A stretch of DNA of 12,868 nt, taken from positions 1 through 12,868 of the forward strand of contig NZ_JAKEDR010000094.1 in the NCBI RefSeq assembly GCF_023653455.1. The letters are read 5' to 3'. The notes beneath the pieces are model-generated. The model did no database searches. It was not told the origin of the DNA and saw nothing but the letters and a program-made list of their open reading frames with translations. The position numbers and the translations under genes were made by a program. Positions 7,717 through 12,868 of this stretch are shown in pieces; within the stretch, counting starts at the first letter, position 1, and every line of letters begins with the position of its first letter. The stretch is from Paraclostridium ghonii. GTDB lineage: Bacteria; Bacillota; Clostridia; Peptostreptococcales; Peptostreptococcaceae.

Positions 7717-8802
7717 ATGAGTGGTGTAAGAAAGACCAGTTTAACTCTGATTGTAATAGTTAGTATCATAAGTGCTATGGTTGGAAGCTTTATGACAGCT
7801 TTTATATTTGGGGATAGACTAGCATCTAAGTCAAGTAATGAAAGTAAGAAGAATATAGTTGTAAATGAAGGAACAAAAAGTGAAAATGTATATCATGCAG
7901 TAACAGATAAAGCAATGCCTTCGGTGGTAGGTATAACAACTACTACAATAGATACTAATAATATATTTGCAATACCACAGCAATCTCAAGGAGTGGGAAC
8001 AGGATTTATAGTTGATCCTAAAGGATATATATTAACAAACTCACATGTTGTATCTGATGGAAAAGCATCTGATGTAAATGTATTATTTAATGATGGGTCA
8101 ACTTCAAAGGGTAAAGTTTTATGGAATGATCCAACTATAGATTTAGCTATTGTAAAAGTTGATAAAAAAGGCCTTCCTGTAGCTGATTTAGGAGATAGTG
8201 ATGCAGTAAGAACAGGAGATTTATCAATAGCAATAGGAAATCCACTTGGATTAGAGTTCCAAAAAAGTGTTACACAAGGAATAATAAGTGGACTAGATAG
8301 AAGCATAAGAACAGAACAGTCTAATATGACAGGTCTTATACAAACTGATGCAAGTATAAATCCAGGTAATAGTGGAGGACCTTTATTAAATAGTAAAGGA
8401 GAAGTTATAGGTATAAATACAGCAAAAGCATCTGGAGCAGAAGGATTAGGATTTGCAATACCTATAAATACGGCAAAACCTATAGTAGAACAAATAATAA
8501 AAGACGGTAAATTTGAAAAAGTAACATTAGGTATAAAAGGTATAGATGTAAAAACATTTGAAACAACAACAGGAACTGACCTAGCTGCTGATGAAGGTGT
8601 TTATATAGCAGAAGTTATATCTAATACTCCGGCTCAAAAATCAGGAATACAAGGTGGGGATGTAATCACAAAAGTAGGGGATATAAAAATAACTTCAATG
8701 AGTGATTTGAACAAAGCTTTATATAAATATTCAGTTGGAGAAAAATCTAAAATAACAATAAACAGAGGTGGAAAAGACATAACTATAGATGTTAAATTTT
8801 AG
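7717..8802 (+). CDS. htrA: HtrA/DegP-family membrane-anchored serine protease with PDZ domain
   Basis: The protein has 361 residues. A short cytoplasmic start and one membrane helix (about residues 8-31) anchor it with the protease outside the cell membrane. A linker leads to a trypsin-like domain (about 57-255) with a complete catalytic triad: His110 in LTNSHVV, Asp142 in TIDLAIV, and Ser219 in NPGNSGGP. A single PDZ domain (about 268-361) contains VISNTPAQKSGIQGGDVI, the usual substrate-tail-binding fold. One helix, one protease and one PDZ match the HtrA/YkdA-type quality-control proteases of Firmicutes, which degrade misfolded exported proteins. AGGAGGG (7702-7708) is eight bases before ATG 7717; the ATG at 7713 is out of frame and opens only a short frame. 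It is convergent with feoB and shares its terminator. No clear promoter was seen in the AT-rich upstream gap. Confidence 0.95.
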   Translation: MSGVRKTSLTLIVIVSIISAMVGSFMTAFIFGDRLASKSSNESKKNIVVNEGTKSENVYHAVTDKAMPSVVGITTTTIDTNNIFAIPQQSQGVGTGFIVDPKGYILTNSHVVSDGKASDVNVLFNDGSTSKGKVLWNDPTIDLAIVKVDKKGLPVADLGDSDAVRTGDLSIAIGNPLGLEFQKSVTQGIISGLDRSIRTEQSNMTGLIQTDASINPGNSGGPLLNSKGEVIGINTAKASGAEGLGFAIPINTAKPIVEQIIKDGKFEKVTLGIKGIDVKTFETTTGTDLAADEGVYIAEVISNTPAQKSGIQGGDVITKVGDIKITSMSDLNKALYKYSVGEKSKITINRGGKDITIDVKF

Positions 8803-8805
8803 TAT

Positions 8806-8847
8806 AAACAAAACAAGATGGAATTATATTCCATCTTGTTTTGTTTT
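8806..8847. terminator. Bidirectional terminator between htrA and feoB
   Basis: A perfect 19-bp stem (8806-8824 with 8828-8846) has a 3-base loop. The outer arms are A-rich on the left and T-rich on the right, broken by single C/G pairs, so either strand ends in a U-rich run. It lies between the htrA stop (8802) and the feoB stop (8860) and can stop both convergent transcripts. Confidence 0.9.
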
Positions 8848-8859
8848 ATGTTAAAAATA

Positions 8860-10788
8860 TTAACTTGTCATCTTATTTTCACCGCTAGGGCAAGAGCCGT
8901 TACTACCACACCCTGAACAACCAGAGCATCCATTACCTTTTGCTTTTACATTTTTATAAAGAATAAATAATGCTATAAATAAGATTATACCTCCAATCAA
9001 TAATTCTATTAAAGAAGATACTGAAGCTCCTTCAAATACTAAAGAACCTACAATCTTAACTACGAATGCTGCAATCCAAGCTACAGCGAATTGATAAGTT
9101 GCGGATATAATCATCATTTTGTTTCCGTATTCTTTTCTCATTGTAGAAAGAGCTGCTATACATGGAGTATATAAAGCAGAGAATACTAAGAAACCGTAAG
9201 CTGTAACACTTGTAAATACTGTTGGTAAAACGTCCTTTAAATCACCATAAACTATTTCCATTGTACTTATAACAACTTCTTTAGCGCTTATACCAGTTAG
9301 TATAGAAACACCTGCTCTCCAATCACCAAATCCTAAAGGAGCGAATATAGGTGCTATTAATCCTCCTAATAAAGCTAAGAAACTACTGTTTATATCATTA
9401 GTAAATCCACTGAAGTTAAATGATGATAATGCCCATATAACAACAGACATAGCAAACATTATTGTACAAACTTTCACTAAGAAACCTTTAGCTTTATTCC
9501 AAGTATTTTTAAATAAAGAGATTATAGTTGGAAGCTTGTATTCTGGAAGTTCAAGAACAAAAGGTTCTATATCGGATTTATATACTGTTTTATTTAAAAC
9601 TAAAGCTATTATTATTGCGATTACTATACCTAATAGATATAGAGATGTAGTTACAACAGCTGCATTTTTAGGGAAAAATATAGATACAAATAATGCATAT
9701 ACTGGTACTTTAGCACCACAAGTCATCAATGGGGCAATAAGTGCTGTAACTTTTCTATCTTTTTCACTTTCTAAAGTTCTAGTAGCCATTATAGCTGGAG
9801 ACGCACAACCGAATCCCATTATCATAGGTATAAATGCTTTACCAGATAAACCAACTTTTTTCATAATATTATCCATTAAAAATGCTGTTCTAGCCATGTA
9901 GCCACTATCTTCAAAGAATGACATTCCTAAGAATAATACAAATATTAATGGGAAGAATGGTAACGCTCCACCTAATCCACCTATTATTCCATCTACTATT
10001 AGAGAATGGAACCAAGGGCTAGAATTTACCAATAAAGCATCTACTGGTGTAGCTATATAAGTATCTATTAAAGTCTCTGTTAATCCTTGAATAGGACCAC
10101 CAACCCAATCAAATGTAAACTTGAAAAGAGTTAACAATGCTAAAACAAATATAGGATAAGCTAATATAGGATTTAATATTATATTATCCAGTTTACTGCT
10201 AATGCTCTCCTTATTTTCAAAAGCAGACTTCATAGATTTACTTAATATTTTTTCAATTTCTTTATAAGTGTTTATTTCATCTCCGAAATCTTTTTTATAA
10301 TTAAAAGCTGTATTTAAACATGATCTTATTTCATTAGATATATTTTCAAGACCTTCTTTTTTCTTAGCAACTATAGGCATTACTTTAACACCTAATTCTT
10401 TTTCAAGCTTTATAGGGTCTATGTGAATACCTTTAGATTTTGCCACATCTATCATGTTAAGTAATAATATAATTGGCTTATTATATTCCATAAGCTGAGT
10501 AGTTAGATATAAATTTCTATCTAAACTAGATGCGTCAACTATGTTTAATATTAAATCCACATCTCCATTTTCTAAAAATTCCTTAGATACTTTCTCTTCG
10601 TTAGAAAATGTATCCATAGCGTAGATACCAGGAAGATCTACAATTTTAATATCTTCACTTACAAAACCTTCTTTTTTTTCTATAGTAACTCCAGGCCAGT
10701 TACCTACATACTGTTTAGATCCAGTAAGTAAATTAAACACGGTAGTTTTTCCCACGTTAGGGTTCCCAAATAATGCAACGTTAATCAC
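8860..10788 (-). CDS. feoB: Ferrous iron transporter FeoB
   Basis: The protein has 642 residues. The N-terminal GTPase domain shows G1 GNPNVGKT (8-15), G2 Thr35 (WPGVT), G3 DLPG (51-54), G4 NMID (111-114) and a G5-like VAKK near 140. A helical regulatory stretch (about 150-205) and a membrane domain follow, with the family's Gate segments: GFGCASPAIMATRTLE and MTCGAKVPVYALF, holding the conserved cysteines. It imports Fe2+ across the cytoplasmic membrane. The C-terminal tail is glycine- and cysteine-rich (GCSGCSGCGSNGSC, near the end), as in many short FeoB proteins of Firmicutes that lack a separate FeoC. The start is GTG (10788-10786), with AGGAGGT six bases upstream that overlaps the feoA stop codon, so the two genes are translationally coupled. 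Iron repression is likely through the Fur-like site upstream of feoA. Confidence 0.97.
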   Translation of the reverse strand: MINVALFGNPNVGKTTVFNLLTGSKQYVGNWPGVTIEKKEGFVSEDIKIVDLPGIYAMDTFSNEEKVSKEFLENGDVDLILNIVDASSLDRNLYLTTQLMEYNKPIILLLNMIDVAKSKGIHIDPIKLEKELGVKVMPIVAKKKEGLENISNEIRSCLNTAFNYKKDFGDEINTYKEIEKILSKSMKSAFENKESISSKLDNIILNPILAYPIFVLALLTLFKFTFDWVGGPIQGLTETLIDTYIATPVDALLVNSSPWFHSLIVDGIIGGLGGALPFFPLIFVLFLGMSFFEDSGYMARTAFLMDNIMKKVGLSGKAFIPMIMGFGCASPAIMATRTLESEKDRKVTALIAPLMTCGAKVPVYALFVSIFFPKNAAVVTTSLYLLGIVIAIIIALVLNKTVYKSDIEPFVLELPEYKLPTIISLFKNTWNKAKGFLVKVCTIMFAMSVVIWALSSFNFSGFTNDINSSFLALLGGLIAPIFAPLGFGDWRAGVSILTGISAKEVVISTMEIVYGDLKDVLPTVFTSVTAYGFLVFSALYTPCIAALSTMRKEYGNKMMIISATYQFAVAWIAAFVVKIVGSLVFEGASVSSLIELLIGGIILFIALFILYKNVKAKGNGCSGCSGCGSNGSCPSGENKMTS

Positions 10789-10799
10789 TGTGATACCTC

Positions 10800-11021
10800 C
10801 TATTTTAAGCTAATGTTTCTTGCATCATTTTTTCTTATTGCTAAGTCAAATCCTCTAAAACGAACTAATATAGGATCCCCTAATGGTGCAATTTTTCTTA
10901 CTTCTATTTCAGTTTCATTTATACATCCAAGAGCTAACAATCTTTTAGCTAATTTTTCATTTCCGTATATATTATCAATGACACCTTTTTCTCCGACTTT
11001 TAAATCGTAAACAGTCATCAT
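10800..11021 (-). CDS. feoA: FeoA, small SH3-like partner of FeoB
   Basis: The protein has 73 residues. The single FeoA domain shows MTVYDLKVGEKGVI at the start, the helix EKLAKRLLALGC and the beta-rich end DPILVRFRGFDLAIRK, all typical of this cytosolic SH3-like protein that supports FeoB transport. I chose ATG 11021, five bases after AGGAGG (11032-11027). The next ATG (11018, eight bases away) is equally possible. An in-frame GTG at 11027 lies inside the ribosome binding site and is unlikely. The gene is first in feoAB; its TAG stop (10802-10800) overlaps the feoB ribosome binding site and the intergenic gap is 11 bases. Confidence 0.95.
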   Translation of the reverse strand: MMTVYDLKVGEKGVIDNIYGNEKLAKRLLALGCINETEIEVRKIAPLGDPILVRFRGFDLAIRKNDARNISLK

Positions 11022-11034
11022 TAACACCTCCTAA

Positions 11035-11049
11035 TGAGTTTCATTCTCA
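11035..11049 (-). promoter_or_regulatory. Candidate Fur box of feoAB
   Basis: On the minus strand the site reads TGAGAATGAAACTCA, which matches the 7-1-7 Fur pattern TGATAATNATTATCA at both TGA/TCA ends and most of the left arm. It sits about 9-23 bases downstream of the likely transcription start, between the promoter and the feoA ribosome binding site, where a bound repressor would block transcription. A Fur site before feoAB is expected from known biology. Confidence 0.6.
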
Positions 11050-11064
11050 ATTAATTACAATATA

Positions 11065-11093
11065 AATATATCATTTAATATTCAAAAAGTCAA
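11065..11093 (-). promoter_or_regulatory. Sigma-A promoter of feoAB
   Basis: Reading leftward, TTGACT (11093-11088), a 17-bp spacer and TATATT (11070-11065) match the consensus at five of six positions in each hexamer. Transcription would start near 11058, about 37 bases before the feoA ATG. Confidence 0.75.
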
Positions 11094-11160
11094 TAAATAG
11101 TGAGTTGTTTATAAAAAATAATTAAAATACTTATTTTTATGCTATGGATATTTAAAAAAT

Positions 11161-11290
11161 CTGTTACTTATAAGATTGGGCAACGGACGAAGTAGTTTGA
11201 GTAACGGGACACGAGTTTGCAGAGCGGACGTTGAGACATGAAATTTTGATGGAATGAATTGGTTCTAAGACGTAGAATCTTAAATCGAAG
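11161..11290 (+). ncRNA. Candidate structured RNA or 5' leader element, class unassigned
   Basis: This stretch lies in a 366-base gap without genes and contains 60 bases (11177-11236) of 53% G+C, far above the surrounding AT-rich sequence, with no open frame explaining it. By eye, possible pairings are 11161-11169 with 11199-11207 (9 bp, two G-U), CAACG 11181-11185 with CGTTG 11229-11233 (which would make a pseudoknot with the first helix), a small hairpin 11215-11220/11224-11229, a hairpin 11261-11267/11273-11279 (GGTTCTA/TAGAATC), and a long-range helix 11171-11177/11276-11282 that competes with that hairpin. Mutually exclusive helices are typical of riboswitch-like leaders. It is oriented toward the ABC transporter operon starting at 11394, but it could also be an independent small RNA or lie on the other strand. 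I could not match it to a riboswitch class I know. Confidence 0.45.
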
Positions 11291-11330
11291 TTAATTTTTT
11301 AGGCCTAAGGAAAAACATTAAGTAAATATA

Positions 11331-11377
11331 TTGCAGTATGCATATACTTGTTATATTATATATATAACAAGTATAAT
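11331..11377 (+). promoter_or_regulatory. Promoter region of the ABC transporter operon
   Basis: Two overlapping promoter readings are possible. One is TTGCAG (11331-11336), 17 bp, TATTAT (11354-11359), with a start near 11366. The other is TTGTTA (11348-11353), 18 bp, a perfect TATAAT (11372-11377), but its start near 11384 would remove most of the ribosome binding site. In both cases the inverted repeat at 11343-11375 overlaps core promoter elements. Confidence 0.45.
11343..11375. repeat. Perfect 14-bp inverted repeat, probable operator
   Basis: The arms TATACTTGTTATAT (11343-11356) and ATATAACAAGTATA (11362-11375) are exact reverse complements separated by five bases. It overlaps the likely promoter and ends 18 bases before the ATPase start codon. 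The lack of a T run argues against a terminator; a binding site for a dimeric repressor (for example a GntR- or TetR-type protein) is the simplest reading. No regulator gene is visible in the window. Confidence 0.6.
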
Positions 11378-11393
11378 TAAAGGGGTGGGATGT

Positions 11394-12104
11394 GTGTTAG
11401 AGTTAAAAAGGGTTACAAAGTCTTATAAAAATAAAAAGGCAATAGAAAATATATCTCTTAACGTAGAAAGAGGAGAAGTATTTGGATTTATAGGCCACAA
11501 TGGAGCAGGAAAAACAACAACTATAAAGTCTATTGTGGGTATCCATGACTTTGATGACGGGGAAATTTATATAAATTCAAAGTCTATAAAAGAAAAGCCA
11601 ATTGAATGCAAGAAAGATATAGCATATATACCGGATAATCCAGACTTATATGAGTCATTAACAGGAATTGGATACTTAAATTTTATAGCAGATATTTTTA
11701 ACGTTAGTAAAAATGATAGAGAAGAGCTAATTAATAAATATTCTAAGGTATTTGAAATTGAAAATGCTTTAGGATCGGTTATAGGATCATATTCTCATGG
11801 TATGAAGCAAAAGCTTGCTATAATATCTGCTTTAATCCATAGCCCTAAAATTTTAATACTTGATGAACCATTTGTAGGGCTAGATCCAAAGGCCTCTTTT
11901 AAATTAAAAGAAATAATGAAGACCTTTTGTAAAAATGGAGGATGTATATTGTTTTCTACTCATGTATTAGAAGTAGCTGAAAAGATATGTGATAAGATAG
12001 CGATAATAAAAGATGGAAAAATAGTTGCTATAGGAGCTACAGAAGATGTAAAGGGTGATAGCTCTCTTGAAAATACATTTATGGAGTTGATAGATAATGA
12101 GTAA
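11394..12104 (+). CDS. ABC transporter ATP-binding protein (ABC-2/DrrA-like)
   Basis: The protein has 236 residues from GTG 11394. The frame stays open upstream to a TTG at 11331, but that extension runs through the palindrome and encodes no domain; GGTG at 11384-11387 serves as ribosome binding site six bases before the GTG. The nucleotide-binding domain is complete: Walker A GHNGAGKT (34-41), a Q-loop position occupied by Asp81 (IPDNPDLY), as in many exporters of this subfamily, the signature YSHGMKQK (133-140), Walker B ILILDEP (153-159) and the H-loop His190 (STH). It would power the permease encoded by the next, overlapping gene. The substrate cannot be read from sequence; this class exports peptides, lipids or drugs, or alters envelope stress responses. 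Confidence 0.93.
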   Translation: MLELKRVTKSYKNKKAIENISLNVERGEVFGFIGHNGAGKTTTIKSIVGIHDFDDGEIYINSKSIKEKPIECKKDIAYIPDNPDLYESLTGIGYLNFIADIFNVSKNDREELINKYSKVFEIENALGSVIGSYSHGMKQKLAIISALIHSPKILILDEPFVGLDPKASFKLKEIMKTFCKNGGCILFSTHVLEVAEKICDKIAIIKDGKIVAIGATEDVKGDSSLENTFMELIDNE

Positions 12105-12868
12105 CTTATTATTGCTACTAAAAATAGATTTATTAAATACAACGGGTATAAATAATATTATTCAAGGTGATAAAAAAGAAAAAGCTAAATATTTATCTAT
12201 AGTGGTTTCAATATGTTTTGCAATTATAATGGTAGCCATAGGTTTATATAAAATGTGTATAGAAATATCTAATGCGCTAATTAAAATAAATCATATGGAT
12301 CTTTTATTGCTAATTGGGATTTTAGGAATAAGTGGATTATGTTTATTTAACACTATTTATAAAGCACCATCATATCTATATCAAGCTAGAGATTATGAAA
12401 TATTAGCTAGTTTGCCAATAAAAGATTCAACAGTGCTTATTAGCAAAATGATAAAGTTAATGTTTTCGAATTATATATACTCCTTTATGTTGATTATAAT
12501 TCCAGGATTAGTTTATTATTCAAAAACTCAAGTTTCATTAACATTTCTAATTTACCTTGTGTTAATGTATATAGTTGCACCTTTTATACCTATAGTTTTA
12601 GCTTCAGTAATATCTTATTTTTTAGGAAAGATAGCATCAAGAAGTAAATACAAAAATGGAATTTTAATAATATCAAGTATAGTGGTGTTTTTAATTGTAA
12701 TGTACGGATCTTACAATCTGGATAAAATAGTTGTTAATGTATCTAAAAATAGTGAATCTATAATTGAAGTAGCAGAGAAAATATATCCATTAACTTACTA
12801 CTTCATAGATGGATTAAAAAATACTAATATTATATCTATAAGTATATTTTTAGGAGTTTCTGTATTAG
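12097..12868 (+). CDS. ABC transporter permease (partial, cut by window end)
   Basis: The ATG at 12097 overlaps the end of the ATPase gene by eight bases, with GGAG at 12083-12086 as ribosome binding site. The frame is open for 257 codons to the window edge. Hydrophobic segments lie at about residues 31-50, 68-88, 118-140, 148-174 and 188-204. Between the second and third is YQARDYEILASLPIKDS (from residue 95), a cytoplasmic motif common in large ABC-2-type permeases of about 500-550 residues, so roughly half the protein is probably missing. The overlap and co-orientation pair it with the preceding ATPase as one exporter. The transported compound is unknown. Confidence 0.85.
   Translation, partial: MSNLLLLLKIDLLNTTGINNIIQGDKKEKAKYLSIVVSICFAIIMVAIGLYKMCIEISNALIKINHMDLLLLIGILGISGLCLFNTIYKAPSYLYQARDYEILASLPIKDSTVLISKMIKLMFSNYIYSFMLIIIPGLVYYSKTQVSLTFLIYLVLMYIVAPFIPIVLASVISYFLGKIASRSKYKNGILIISSIVVFLIVMYGSYNLDKIVVNVSKNSESIIEVAEKIYPLTYYFIDGLKNTNIISISIFLGVSVL

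Noticed and set aside
11161..11290. Assignment of the GC-rich block to a known class (NiCo/czcD-type metal riboswitch, raiA motif, 6S RNA, T-box, c-di-GMP)
   Set aside because: Short runs such as GGGACA recall some classes, but no full conserved core or T-box AGGGUGG sequence is present. Without a covariance-model search a name would be a guess.
11299..11308. The 10-bp palindrome TTAGGCCTAA downstream of the RNA candidate, as a terminator or restriction-type site
   Set aside because: The stem is too short without a loop, and the T run lies before it rather than after it, so it is not an intrinsic terminator.
11331..11393. A 21-residue N-terminal extension of the ABC ATPase from TTG 11331
   Set aside because: It runs through the palindrome and promoter, encodes no part of the ABC fold, and the GTG at 11394 has a properly spaced ribosome binding site.
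1..12868. CRISPR arrays, insertion sequences, tRNA or rRNA genes, phage or integration signs
   Set aside because: No spaced repeats, transposase motifs, terminal inverted repeats or tRNA-like cloverleaf sequences were seen in the window.

Overview
The window is low-GC (roughly 30% by eye), with ATA- and AGA-rich codon use, strong AGGAGG-type ribosome binding sites and GTG/TTG starts. This points to a clostridial Firmicute. The gene set and order (type IV pilus remnants, SEC-C protein, FAD enzyme, Na/Pi cotransporter, pgi, htrA, feoBA) fits the Peptostreptococcaceae (Clostridioides, Paraclostridium, Romboutsia and relatives). That placement is inference from gene content and was not confirmed by a search.

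Layout. Positions 1-686 hold the end of a probable type IV pilus cluster: the C-terminus of a PilN-like protein, cut by the window edge, overlapping a short PilO-like protein. A decayed gene follows (about 758-1076). Next comes a probable two-gene unit: a SEC-C zinc-motif protein and an unrecognised 125-residue protein, closed by a strong terminator (2600-2637). A COG2509-type FAD dehydrogenase (2670-4268) is followed by a Na+/phosphate cotransporter with a PhoU-like tail (4411-6030). The gap between these two carries six TTAAYA-like hexamers, mostly spaced 11 bp apart, which look like a PhoP-type Pho box array. Glucose-6-phosphate isomerase (6212-7564) has a near-consensus promoter of its own and a terminator. 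A membrane-anchored HtrA-type serine protease (7717-8802) converges on the leftward feoA-feoB ferrous iron uptake operon (11021 to 8860) across a shared 19-bp bidirectional terminator. A sigma-A promoter with a Fur-like site lies upstream of feoA.

Positions 11028-11393 are gene-free. They contain the feoAB promoter, a sharply GC-rich block (11177-11236, 53% G+C) with several possible helices that looks like an unassigned structured RNA, and a perfect 14-bp inverted repeat in the promoter region of the next operon. That operon encodes an ABC-2-type transporter: an ATPase (11394-12104) and an overlapping permease that runs off the window at 12868.

Most of the window is housekeeping and transport genes. 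The parts most worth a second look are the putative structured RNA near 11161-11290, the Pho-box array at 4271-4327, the palindrome at 11343-11375, the C-terminus of the SEC-C protein and the decayed gene in the pilus region.
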